Shown piece after piece: positions 55,565-63,793 of a stretch of 64,000 nt of DNA. The DNA comes from Rudaeicoccus suwonensis (GTDB lineage: Bacteria > Actinomycetota > Actinomycetes > Actinomycetales > Dermatophilaceae), in the NCBI RefSeq assembly GCF_007829035.1, contig NZ_VIVQ01000001.1, forward strand, positions 1,984,001 to 2,048,000, given 5' to 3'. Each line of letters opens with the position of its first letter. Within the stretch, counting starts at the first letter, position 1. The notes beneath the pieces were generated by a model that was not told where the DNA came from, did not search any database, and worked only from the letters and a program-made list of their open reading frames with translations. The position numbers were made by a program, and so were the translations under genes.

Positions 55565-56713
55565 ATGGTCCGCAAGGTGCTGATCGGCCTGGTGGTCGCG
55601 GTGGTGTTCCTCGGCCCCGGCATCGGCCTGACCGCGTTGGCCGGGATGTTCGATCCGGCGACGACCGACGCCGCCACCTGCGCCACAACTACCGACGCGG
55701 GCGGGTTGTCGGGGCCGTCAATGCCGGTCAGCGGCACCGTGCCCCAGAGCCTCACGGCCACGACCGCTGACGGGCAGACCGTGACGCTCGATCACACACA
55801 GCTTGTGCGGGCGGCGACGATCATCGCGGTCGGCAACAGCGAGAACATCCCCGCCAACGGCCAGGTGATCGCGCTGATGGCCGCGCTCACCGAGTCCACC
55901 CTGCGCGTCCTCGCCAACACCACCGTCTACCCGCAGTCCGCGAACTACCCCAACGATGGCGACGGCGACAATGACGCTTCGCTGGGGTTGTTTCAGATGC
56001 AGCCGCCGGACGGATGGGGAACGGTGGCGGAGTTGATGGACCCGGTGTGGTCCAGCCGCGCGTTCTACGGCGGGCCGGACGGCCCCAACCACGGCTCCCC
56101 GGCCGGGCTATTGGACATCCCCAACTGGCAATCGCTCTCGCTCGGGGCGGCAGCGCAAGCAGTCGAGGTCTCGCAGTACCCCACGAGATATGCGAACTAT
56201 CAGCCGGTCGCGGAGAAGATCGCCAGCACCCTCACCGGCGTGACCCTCACCGGCAGCCAGTGCATCACGGGCACCACCGGGAACCTCCCGCCAGGGTTCG
56301 CCGGAGCGTTCATCGCCGCCGCCGAGAAAGAGATCGGGCTGCCGTATGTGTGGGGTGGCGGAACCTACACCGGCCCCTCCGGCGAGGCAGCGGACGGCCA
56401 GCCGGGATTCGACTGCTCCGGGCTGGTCATGTACGCCGCCTACCAAGCCTCCAACGGCAAAGTCCGGCTGTTGCATTACACCGGCGATCAAATCAACGAA
56501 ACCCAACCCGTCACTTGGGCCGATAAGCAGCCGGGCGACATCATCTTCTACACGTATCCCGGTGCCAGCGTCCCGCACCACGTCGTCATTTACCTCGGTG
56601 GGGATCGCATCCTCCAAGCGCCGGAGACGGGGCAGAACGTCGGCTACGGCACCCTCTCGATGTTCACCGGCCAGACGGCCACGGTTCGCCGGATCGCCGA
56701 ACCGTCGTCCTGA
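55565..56713 (+). CDS. Exported NlpC/P60 cell-wall hydrolase (VirB1-like)
   Basis: 382 residues from ATG 55565. N-terminal signal/anchor helix at about 5-27; a lytic-transglycosylase-like region (MAALTESTLRV, ASLGLFQMQPPDGWG) at about 90-225; NlpC/P60 domain at 245-380 with Cys284 in FDCSGLVMYA and a His in VPHHVVIYLGG. It opens peptidoglycan for assembly of the transfer channel. Close behind the TcpC-like gene (16 bp). Confidence 0.93.
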   Translation: MVRKVLIGLVVAVVFLGPGIGLTALAGMFDPATTDAATCATTTDAGGLSGPSMPVSGTVPQSLTATTADGQTVTLDHTQLVRAATIIAVGNSENIPANGQVIALMAALTESTLRVLANTTVYPQSANYPNDGDGDNDASLGLFQMQPPDGWGTVAELMDPVWSSRAFYGGPDGPNHGSPAGLLDIPNWQSLSLGAAAQAVEVSQYPTRYANYQPVAEKIASTLTGVTLTGSQCITGTTGNLPPGFAGAFIAAAEKEIGLPYVWGGGTYTGPSGEAADGQPGFDCSGLVMYAAYQASNGKVRLLHYTGDQINETQPVTWADKQPGDIIFYTYPGASVPHHVVIYLGGDRILQAPETGQNVGYGTLSMFTGQTATVRRIAEPSS

Positions 56714-56733
56714 CTGGCGCGCCGGTTGGGGTC

Positions 56734-56742
56734 GCGCACCTG
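56734..56742 (+). repeat. GMGYACCTG motif, site 4 (GCGCACCTG)
   Basis: Six nt before GTG 56749 of the first DUF6112-type gene; followed by CGGAGTG. Confidence 0.5.
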
Positions 56743-56748
56743 CGGAGT

Positions 56749-57066
56749 GTGAACTTCCTATCTCCACTCCACCGCCCTGTCACGTTCGTCATCGCTGGTG
56801 TTGGCGTGTATCCGAACTTCAACGGTGTCGGCGGCGCGGGCCAGCTCGACACAGTGATTGGCGCGTTGATGACGATTGTGCTGATCGTCGCTGTGCTGAT
56901 GATCGTCGTGTGTGCTGCGGCGTGGGCGCTGGCCTCCGCGCACGGTAACTATCAGGCCGCCACCAAGGCCCGCACCGGGCTACTCGTCGCCGTTGGTGCG
57001 GCCGCCCTAGATGGTGGCGGGATCGCGTGGATGAACTTCCTGCTCGGGATCGGCCCCAACCTGTAG
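56749..57066 (+). CDS. DUF6112-type two-helix membrane protein, copy 1
   Basis: 105 residues from GTG 56749. Two hydrophobic helices at about 37-62 and 76-95, with NFNGVGGAGQLDTVIGALM before the first. It is a paralogue of the next gene. Size, two helices and position next to VirB6- and VirB4-like genes resemble VirB2-type pilin subunits; that role is inferred. Confidence 0.75.
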   Translation: MNFLSPLHRPVTFVIAGVGVYPNFNGVGGAGQLDTVIGALMTIVLIVAVLMIVVCAAAWALASAHGNYQAATKARTGLLVAVGAAALDGGGIAWMNFLLGIGPNL

Positions 57067-57111
57067 CCGTTCGACCGGCGGCGGGGTCGAACCGTTGCCG
57101 TGGCGTGGCGG

Positions 57112-57120
57112 GAGCACCTG
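57112..57120 (+). repeat. GMGYACCTG motif, site 5 (GAGCACCTG)
   Basis: Followed by CGGGGTGAACCCCG, itself a small palindrome; 78 nt before ATG 57199. Confidence 0.5.
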
Positions 57121-57198
57121 CGGGGTGAACCCCGCCACTTCGCACCGGCTGATTGTTGTCGGTGGTGTGCGGGTCCGTGCTGCGAGGGAGCCCGCCCA

Positions 57199-57540
57199 AT
57201 GATCTCTGTCCTTACCTCTTTCACCACCGGCTTGACCGGCTCGTTCGGCCGCTCCGGCTTACTGCTGGCCGATGTGAATATCTCTCCGAACTCCAACGGT
57301 CTGCCCGGCATCAGTGCGTTGCAGACGATCGTTGGGGCGGTCATGACCGTGGGGCTGATCCTCTCGGTCCTGGCGCTGATCGTCGCCGCGGTCGCATGGG
57401 CGTTCGGGTCACACTCCGCCAACCCGCACCTTGCTACGCGCGGTAAGACGGGGGTGTTGATCGCCTGTGGTGCCGCGATTCTCTGTGGTGGGGCGGTCGC
57501 GTTCATCAATTTCTTCTGGCACGTCGGCCAGGGCATCTGA
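57199..57540 (+). CDS. DUF6112-type two-helix membrane protein, copy 2
   Basis: 113 residues from ATG 57199, preceded by GAGGGA. NSNGLPGISALQTIVGAVM aligns with copy 1, as do both helices (about 45-70, 85-105) and the GKTGVLIACGAA segment. An N-terminal hydrophobic stretch (SGLLLADVNIS) may be a signal. Probably a structural membrane component of the secretion system. The VirB6-like gene begins 13 bp later. Confidence 0.8.
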   Translation: MISVLTSFTTGLTGSFGRSGLLLADVNISPNSNGLPGISALQTIVGAVMTVGLILSVLALIVAAVAWAFGSHSANPHLATRGKTGVLIACGAAILCGGAVAFINFFWHVGQGI

Positions 57541-57553
57541 GGGGCGCGCCGCG

Positions 57554-59071
57554 ATGGGTGTCTGCTCTATCCCGGTCATCTCGACCGTCTGCCACGTCGC
57601 GGGCAAGGCCGCCGCGACCGTCGTATCGGCTCCGTTCGACTGGATCGCTGAGGGCGTCGGTAACGCCGCCAAGTGGATGTTTCAGGGGGTCTGGCAGCTC
57701 TTTGACTCCACGACCTTGGTGGATGTCACCGACCCGAATTATCTGCGGGTGTATGACGTGCTGTTTGGCGTCGCGATCTTTCTGATGCTGTTGTTCTTCT
57801 GCTTGCAGCTCATCACTGGCCTGATCCACCGCGATCCCGGCGCGTTGCACCGGGCGGGGATCGGGTTGGCGAAATCGGTCCTCGGCTCGTTCCTCGTGGT
57901 GACCATCACGGGGTTGGCGTTGGAGATCACCGACGAGCTGTGCGTCGGGATCATCCAGGCCACGGGGAACACGCTGTCTGAGATGGGCGGCAAGATCGCC
58001 GCCCTCGCCGCCGGGATCGGAGCGATCAGCGTCTCCGCACCGGGGGCGGGGGTCATCATCATCATCTTCCTCGGCTGTTTGGCGATCACCGGGGCAGCGA
58101 TCGTGTGGTTCTCGCTGTTGATCCGCAAGGCCCTGTTGCTCGTCGCCGTGGTTCTTGCCCCGGTGGCGTTGTCGGGGCAGTCGTGGGATCACGCCCGCGG
58201 GTGGTTCTCGAAGTGGGCGTCGTTTGTGGTCGCGCTGATCGTGAGCAAGTTGGTGGTGGTCGTGATCTTCCTCGTCGCGATCAACCAAATGAACGCGCCC
58301 TTGAACTTGGGGCTGTCCTCGATCGCTAACCCGGTCGCCGGGATCGTGCTCATGTTCGTGGCCGCGTTCGCGCCGTACATGGCCTACAAGTTCATCTCCT
58401 TCATCGGCTTCGACCTCTACCACTCGATGTCCGCCGAGTCGGAGGCGAAGGGGGCGATGAACCGGCCCATCCCTGTTCCCGCGATGGCTCGGCTCGGCGC
58501 GGCCCGCAAGGTCCTCGGCGGTGGCTCCGGCGGCGACAGCGGCAACGGTGGCGGTGACAAGAGCGGCGGCGATGATGACGGGCCACCACCCCCACCGCCC
58601 GGCGGCGGTGGTAACCCGGTCGCAGGCGGGGGCACCGGCAAGGACGCGGAGGGTCAAGGTGCTCAGACGGGTGCCGAAGGGGCGGAGGCCGGGCCGGAGG
58701 GCATGGCTTTGGTCGCGGGAGCGCAGGCGGTCACCGGGGCGGCGAAGGCCGGGCCGCAGGCCGGGAAGGCGGTTGCCCGTGCTGCTGAGCAACACGTGGA
58801 CGCCAGCCAGGACGCCGGTCACCCCGCGACTGACTCGCCAGAGAACCAGTCGAGCCGGTCGGGTGCTGTCCCCACCCCGCCAGCATCAGCCACGCCGCAG
58901 CCAGATAACCCGGCTCCACCGACGACGAGTACTCCGTCGGCGGAGCCGCCGATGTCGGTTCCGCTGACCCCGACAGAACCGAATGCACCGGCCCCCAGCC
59001 AACAGCGGCCAGCACCGCCCCCCACGACACCATCGCGACCGGGGTCGGGGTCGAGTGAGGGAGAGGCGTGA
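57554..59071 (+). CDS. VirB6/TrbL-like polytopic channel protein
   Basis: 505 residues from ATG 57554. Six to seven hydrophobic segments lie between about 70 and 300 (VLFGVAIFLMLLFFCLQLI, IIIIFLGCLAITGAAIVWFS, LLVAVVLAPVALSG). The last 200 residues are low-complexity: Gly/Asp stretches, PPPPPPGGGG, then Ala/Pro-rich. This fits the central membrane channel protein of conjugative type IV systems with a disordered cytoplasmic tail. Its TGA overlaps the next ATG by one base. Confidence 0.82.
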   Translation: MGVCSIPVISTVCHVAGKAAATVVSAPFDWIAEGVGNAAKWMFQGVWQLFDSTTLVDVTDPNYLRVYDVLFGVAIFLMLLFFCLQLITGLIHRDPGALHRAGIGLAKSVLGSFLVVTITGLALEITDELCVGIIQATGNTLSEMGGKIAALAAGIGAISVSAPGAGVIIIIFLGCLAITGAAIVWFSLLIRKALLLVAVVLAPVALSGQSWDHARGWFSKWASFVVALIVSKLVVVVIFLVAINQMNAPLNLGLSSIANPVAGIVLMFVAAFAPYMAYKFISFIGFDLYHSMSAESEAKGAMNRPIPVPAMARLGAARKVLGGGSGGDSGNGGGDKSGGDDDGPPPPPPGGGGNPVAGGGTGKDAEGQGAQTGAEGAEAGPEGMALVAGAQAVTGAAKAGPQAGKAVARAAEQHVDASQDAGHPATDSPENQSSRSGAVPTPPASATPQPDNPAPPTTSTPSAEPPMSVPLTPTEPNAPAPSQQRPAPPPTTPSRPGSGSSEGEA

Positions 59072-60528
59072 TGGCCGATAACACCAACCCCGACCGTGGG
59101 CTCGGGCCGGTCAAGTTCTCCCGCCTCGCCCGCCGTGGACTCTTGCTCGGCCTCTCGTTGCCGCAGGTGATCGTCCTCGGCGTCGGCGCGGTCGCGATCA
59201 TCGCCGCGCTCTACACCGCAGGCGGCAAGGGACTGCTGTTCGTGTTCCCCGTGATCGGCGTCTGCGCGCTGCTGGTCTGGGTGCCGGTCGCCGGTCACAA
59301 GCTGATCGAGTGGGTACCGCTGGCCGGACACTGGACGGTCCGGGCGCTGCTTGGACAAACGGTGTATCGGCGTAGGGTGACAAAGCCGCGCCCGGCGGGG
59401 ACGCTCGCGCTCCCCGGCGACGCGGCAGCGCTGCGCCAGTACCTCGATCCCGATACCGGGGTTGTCATGGTCCACGACCCCCACCGGGCAACGTTGACGG
59501 CGCTGGTCGAGGTCACGCATCCGAGCTTCATCCTGTTGGACCCTGGCGAGCAGCAACGTCGCGTCGCCGCCTGGGGCCGCGCGCTCTCCACGGTGTGCCG
59601 CTCCGGGCGGATCGCCCGCCTCCAAGTCCTTGAGCGGACGGTCCCCGATAGCGGTACGGGTTTGGAGCAATGGTGGGCCACCCACGGCAGCGACGACGGT
59701 TCCTGGGTCGCCCGGACCTACCGGGAGTTGATCGAGCGGGCCGGGCCGACCGCCGAACGGCACGTCACCACCCTCTCGTTGTCGCTGGACATGAAGGCGG
59801 CAGCGCGGGCGATCCGATCGGCCGGGCACGGGATGCGCGGTGCCGCCGCGGTCCTGCGCGCGGAGATGCGAACCCTCACCACCGCCCTTCGCGCCGCCGA
59901 CCTGACCCCCGGTGAGTGGTACACCCCCGGCCAGCTCGCCGTCCTGCTGCGCTCCGCCTATGACCCCGCGGTCGCCGCCACCTTGGAGCGCAGCGAACTG
60001 GGTCGTGACCTCGCCACCGCCGGGCCGGTCGCGGTCGAGGAAACGTGGGACCGGCTCCGCTCAGACTCCGCCTACCACGCCGTGCTGTGGGTAAGTGAGT
60101 GGCCGCGGTCGCAGGTGTACCCCGGCTTCCTCGCCCCGATCCTGCTGTCATCCGGTGTGAGGCGCGCGTTCACGTTGCTGTGCGACCCGGTGCGCTCCGA
60201 TCAAGCGGCCAGGGATATTCGCAAGAAAAAGACGGGCTACCTGTCGGACGCGACCCAACGCGCTCGGATCGGGCAGATCGAGGACGCCGAGCAGACCGCC
60301 GAGTACCGCGACGTGCTCCAACAAGAGGCCGATCTGATCGCCGGTCACGGCGTACTCAGGTACATCGGCCTCATCGCGATCTCCGCACCGACGACAGATG
60401 AGCTGGACGCGGCCGTGGCTGCGATCGAGCAGGCCGCGATCCAAGCCTCCTGCGAGACCCGCCACCTCGTCGGCCAGCAAGCCCAAGCGTTCACCGCCGC
60501 CGCCCTGCCGCTCTGCCGAGGACTCTGA
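59071..60528 (+). CDS. SCO6880-family secretion protein
   Basis: 485 residues from ATG 59071, with GAGGGAGAGG upstream. Two membrane helices near 30-75 are followed by a large soluble part (GTLALPGDAAALRQYLDPDT, AWGRALSTVCRSGRIARLQV). It matches the SCO6880 family of actinobacterial conjugation loci, in which the PrgI-like and VirB4 N-terminal-like parts are on one protein and the ATPase on another. No Walker motifs are present, in line with this split. Confidence 0.83.
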   Translation: MADNTNPDRGLGPVKFSRLARRGLLLGLSLPQVIVLGVGAVAIIAALYTAGGKGLLFVFPVIGVCALLVWVPVAGHKLIEWVPLAGHWTVRALLGQTVYRRRVTKPRPAGTLALPGDAAALRQYLDPDTGVVMVHDPHRATLTALVEVTHPSFILLDPGEQQRRVAAWGRALSTVCRSGRIARLQVLERTVPDSGTGLEQWWATHGSDDGSWVARTYRELIERAGPTAERHVTTLSLSLDMKAAARAIRSAGHGMRGAAAVLRAEMRTLTTALRAADLTPGEWYTPGQLAVLLRSAYDPAVAATLERSELGRDLATAGPVAVEETWDRLRSDSAYHAVLWVSEWPRSQVYPGFLAPILLSSGVRRAFTLLCDPVRSDQAARDIRKKKTGYLSDATQRARIGQIEDAEQTAEYRDVLQQEADLIAGHGVLRYIGLIAISAPTTDELDAAVAAIEQAAIQASCETRHLVGQQAQAFTAAALPLCRGL

Positions 60529-60578
60529 AATTGCTGGGCTTGGCCCCTGTGCCCGTTGTTGGGTGCCGGGGCTGTGGC

Positions 60579-60587
60579 GCGTACCTG
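60579..60587 (+). repeat. GMGYACCTG motif, site 6 (GCGTACCTG)
   Basis: Followed by CGGGGTGATC; 35 nt before ATG 60623. Confidence 0.5.
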
Positions 60588-60622
60588 CGGGGTGATCGAC
60601 CCTCGCGTGGATGGAGTGAGTG

Positions 60623-61072
60623 ATGGCTTTCAGTAACCCGGCAGTTGAGGCGACTGAGGCGGCGCGGGCGTTGCGGTTGTTGGCGCGTGAGACTCGCACG
60701 ATCGAGTCTCCGACGCACGTGTACCAGACGCTCGGGGCGCTGTCGGAGGCGTTGTACGCGCTGGGGGAATCGCTGGATCAGCTCGCGGACTGGCACGAAC
60801 GCAATGTCGAGCACGCCATGAATGACGACGGTGACCGTACCGCTGGGCGGCAAGACGCGACCGCAGCGGCGCTGCTGTTGCGTGACGCGGCGACCCTAGC
60901 CCGGAGGGTGAAGGGGCCGTTGCGTGAAGCGTTCGCTCACAACGGCCGCATCGCGTGGAGCCCAGACCACATCGAGGCAGCCGAACGCAACCGCGCCCGA
61001 CCGCTACCCCCGGCGTCCATGTTCGGACGCAACTCAGCACCGATGCCTCAGAACGGCTCCCTCGGCCGCTGA
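60623..61072 (+). CDS. Hypothetical helical protein, 149 residues
   Basis: From ATG 60623. Soluble and strongly helical: ATEAARALRLLARETRTIES, VYQTLGALSEALYALGESLD, TAAALLLRDAATLARRVKG. Likely coiled-coil forming; no enzyme motif. Similar small proteins are found between SCO6880- and VirB4-like genes in related elements, suggesting an accessory role in the secretion apparatus. Confidence 0.7.
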   Translation: MAFSNPAVEATEAARALRLLARETRTIESPTHVYQTLGALSEALYALGESLDQLADWHERNVEHAMNDDGDRTAGRQDATAAALLLRDAATLARRVKGPLREAFAHNGRIAWSPDHIEAAERNRARPLPPASMFGRNSAPMPQNGSLGR

Positions 61073-61111
61073 TCCTCCCGCAGCTCCCGGTCCTTGGCCG
61101 GGGGTTGTCGG

Positions 61112-61120
61112 GCGCACCTG
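61112..61120 (+). repeat. GMGYACCTG motif, site 7 (GCGCACCTG)
   Basis: 44 nt before the VirB4-like ATG 61165. Confidence 0.5.
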
Positions 61121-61164
61121 ATCGGCAGACACCTGTTCTGCCGTGAAAAAGGAGTGCTGGCCGT

Positions 61165-62658
61165 ATGGGCTCACGCGAGAAGAAGTTGTATTCGACGGTG
61201 CTGGTCGGCCGCTCCGGGCAGCACCGCCGCGACCGCCGGGCGGCGCGGCGTGCCGCCTCCCGCGCTTACGCGCAGGACGCCGCCGAGCGCAAAGCCCAAG
61301 CGAAGGCCGAGGCGGAAGCTGAGAAGGCTGAGCGGGCAGCGGTCACGTACCTGCCGCGTAGTGGGGAGCCGGACCGAGCGGCGTTGCGGGCGTGGCGACG
61401 GTTCCGGCTCCCCGCCCACCAAGACACCTCAGCCACCCTCGCCGGGGCCTACCCGTTCTTGGCCGAGGGTGGCCTGGGTGGCGAGGGCGTGTTCGTCGGC
61501 CAAGACCTCTACTCCGGCGGCTCGTTCGTCTTCGACCCCTGGGTCCTCTACCAGCGCGGGGTTATCACCGCCCCCAATGTGGTCCTCGCCGGGATCGTCG
61601 GGGCCGGTAAGTCCGCTCTGGCGAAGGCGCTCTACACCCGCTCCATCCCATTCGGGAGGCGCGTCTATGTCCCCGGTGACCCGAAGGGTGAGCACACCCC
61701 GGTCGCGAAGGCGGTCGGTGGGCAGGCGATCGTGCTCGGCCACGGCCTCTCCAACCGCCTCAACCCCTTAGACGCGGGACGCCGACCCTCCGGGGTCTCG
61801 GATGTGGAGTGGGCTTCGATGGTCACGGCCCGCCGCCGCGATCTCATCGGCGCGCTCACCGAAACGGTGTTGGGAAGGCCGCTGTCGCCGGTCGAGCACA
61901 CCGCCGTAGACATCGCCCTCAACGCCGCAGTCAGTTCGTCGGAGACGCCGATCCTGCCGATGGTCGTGGACCGCATCCTCAACCCCGACACGTCCTCCGA
62001 TCCTCGCTTGGCGGAGGACGGGCGGATCGTCGGCCACGCCCTCCGCCGCCTCGTCGCCGGCGACCTCGCCGGCATCTTCGACGGCCCCTCCACGGTGGCG
62101 TTCGACCCCGACCTCCCAATGGTCTCCCTGGACCTGTCGCGGGTGGCGGAGAACAACGCCCTGATCTCCGTGCTGATGACCTGCGCCTCCGCCTGGATGG
62201 AGTCAGCGCTACTGGACCCGAACGGCGGACAGCGCTGGGTCGTCTACGACGAGGCATGGCAACTCATGCAACACCCCGCGCTGCTCAGACGGATGGACGC
62301 TCACTGGCGGCTCGCCCGATACCTGGGGATCGCGAACATGCTGATCTTCCACAAGCTCACCGACCTGGACAACGTGGGCGACCAAGGCACCGCCGCCCAC
62401 GCCCTCGCATCCTCGCTGTTGGCGAACGCGGAGACCAGGATCATCTACCGCCAAGAGTCCGACCAGCTCGGCGCGACCTCGGCCATGCTCAACCTGACCG
62501 GCACCGAACAACGGATGCTCCCGCAACTCGGGACCGGGCAAGGACTCTGGCGCATCAAAGACCGCAGCTTTGTCGTGCAGCACCAGCTCCACCCGGACGA
62601 GCTGACCATCTTCGACACCACGGCCAGAATGCGCGAGATTACGCGGGTGACACCATGA
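61165..62658 (+). CDS. VirB4-type secretion ATPase
   Basis: 497 residues from ATG 61165. After a basic coiled N-terminus (RRDRRAARRAASRAYAQD) comes the ATPase: Walker A GIVGAGKSAL (143-152), GDPKGEHTPVAKAVGG, Walker B RWVVYDEAWQLM near 355, and HKLTDLDNVGD. It powers assembly or substrate transfer of the type IV system. It is shorter than full VirB4 (about 800 residues) because the N-domain is apparently supplied by the SCO6880-type protein. Stop overlaps the next start by 4 bp. Confidence 0.93.
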   Translation: MGSREKKLYSTVLVGRSGQHRRDRRAARRAASRAYAQDAAERKAQAKAEAEAEKAERAAVTYLPRSGEPDRAALRAWRRFRLPAHQDTSATLAGAYPFLAEGGLGGEGVFVGQDLYSGGSFVFDPWVLYQRGVITAPNVVLAGIVGAGKSALAKALYTRSIPFGRRVYVPGDPKGEHTPVAKAVGGQAIVLGHGLSNRLNPLDAGRRPSGVSDVEWASMVTARRRDLIGALTETVLGRPLSPVEHTAVDIALNAAVSSSETPILPMVVDRILNPDTSSDPRLAEDGRIVGHALRRLVAGDLAGIFDGPSTVAFDPDLPMVSLDLSRVAENNALISVLMTCASAWMESALLDPNGGQRWVVYDEAWQLMQHPALLRRMDAHWRLARYLGIANMLIFHKLTDLDNVGDQGTAAHALASSLLANAETRIIYRQESDQLGATSAMLNLTGTEQRMLPQLGTGQGLWRIKDRSFVVQHQLHPDELTIFDTTARMREITRVTP

Positions 62659-63125
62659 GCGGTCCGGTGCGGTCGTGGGATTTGCCGGTCGTGCGCGCCC
62701 TCGACGCGGTAGAGCAACTACCCGGCTTCCGACCCGATCAGATCGAGTGGGACTCCTTCCAGCTTCACCGCACCGGGCGGGGTGAGCAGATGGAGGCCGT
62801 GTCGATCTACGCCTACCCGACCGGCTCAGAGCACGGTTTCGTGCGGTTCGGGGTGACCGATGGCGAGTTCACCGTCACCGACCCTGAGCGCCGCCGGATG
62901 ACCGCCAGCGATGTGGCGGTTGCGCTCAATGTGCCAACCATGAGCGCGGAGAAAGCGATCACCGCAGTCATACCGGCGCTGGCGACGGCGCTGTCACGGT
63001 TCAACGCCGCACACGCACCACACGCTGCCGCGCGAGCGGTGAATGCCGGGCAGGGGCCGGTCGGTTCGTATAACTGCCACAGCGGTCTGTCGGATCAGCC
63101 ACAGCAACCTGGCATCGGCCTGTAA
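62655..63125 (+). CDS. Hypothetical protein, 156 residues
   Basis: From ATG 62655, coupled to the VirB4-like gene (ATGA overlap). Starts SGPVRSWDLPVVRALDAVEQ, with a mixed alpha/beta middle (SIYAYPTGSEHGFVRFGVTD) and an Ala/His-rich C-terminus (RFNAAHAPHAAARAVNAG). No domain recognised; coupling supports a real gene working with the secretion ATPase. Confidence 0.68.
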   Translation: MSGPVRSWDLPVVRALDAVEQLPGFRPDQIEWDSFQLHRTGRGEQMEAVSIYAYPTGSEHGFVRFGVTDGEFTVTDPERRRMTASDVAVALNVPTMSAEKAITAVIPALATALSRFNAAHAPHAAARAVNAGQGPVGSYNCHSGLSDQPQQPGIGL

Positions 63126-63179
63126 CTGCCGGGTCCGAAGCTGCCGCGCGGCGCTTCTTGTTGACGGTTGGAGGGTGAC

Positions 63180-63188
63180 GAGCACCTA
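63180..63188 (+). repeat. GMGYACCTG motif, site 8 (variant GAGCACCTA)
   Basis: The most diverged copy, followed by CGGGTGTG; 5 nt before GTG 63194. Confidence 0.4.
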
Positions 63189-63193
63189 CGGGT

Positions 63194-63793
63194 GTGACAT
63201 CAACACCTGACACGGGCGGCAGCGACGGCACGGTGACGCGCGTCCATCATGGTGCGACTAACACCAGCGTCGATGAGTTCCCGGCCGTGACGGTGCCGGT
63301 GGTGCTCCCGCAAGCAGTCGTCACCGTCGATGACAGCGGCCATGCCCGGATCACGGTCGAGAACACCGGCCACCGCACGATCGACTGCCCGGACGAACCG
63401 ATCGGCCGTGACGAGCTGGGCAAGGCGCTCGCTGTCATAGCGGAGCAGGTCGCCGGGCCGATCCGAGTTGAGGTCCGCGAGCCCGACGGGTCGCGTTACG
63501 CCGACATCCTCCAACCCCACCCGCCGCAACCGAGCGCCGCAACCGCGCCAGACGACGACGCTGAAGGTGACGGGCGGTGGGTGTCGGGCGAGGGGTTCCT
63601 GCCCGGTGAGACCGTGCTGGTCGCCGTGGTCGCCACGACGATCCGTGCCGACCAGGACGGGACCGCTGGCCTCGATACCCCGCCGAAGCTGCCACGGCAG
63701 GGCAGTGAAGTGGTGCTGTTCGGGTCCGCGTCGGGAACGACCGTCCGCGTCACCCTTCCACCCCGACCGACCCGCCGGTGGTGGCGGCGATGA
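63194..63793 (+). CDS. Hypothetical protein, 199 residues
   Basis: From GTG 63194. Beta-rich and acidic in the middle: PVVLPQAVVTVDDSGHARIT, RIEVREPDG-type strands (IRVEVREPDGSRYADIL), a disordered PHPPQPSAATAPDDDAEGD linker and a last domain with GEGFLPGETVLVAVVATTI. Ends in a very basic RRWWRR. Its stop overlaps the coupling-protein ATG. No family recognised. Confidence 0.68.
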   Translation: MTSTPDTGGSDGTVTRVHHGATNTSVDEFPAVTVPVVLPQAVVTVDDSGHARITVENTGHRTIDCPDEPIGRDELGKALAVIAEQVAGPIRVEVREPDGSRYADILQPHPPQPSAATAPDDDAEGDGRWVSGEGFLPGETVLVAVVATTIRADQDGTAGLDTPPKLPRQGSEVVLFGSASGTTVRVTLPPRPTRRWWRR

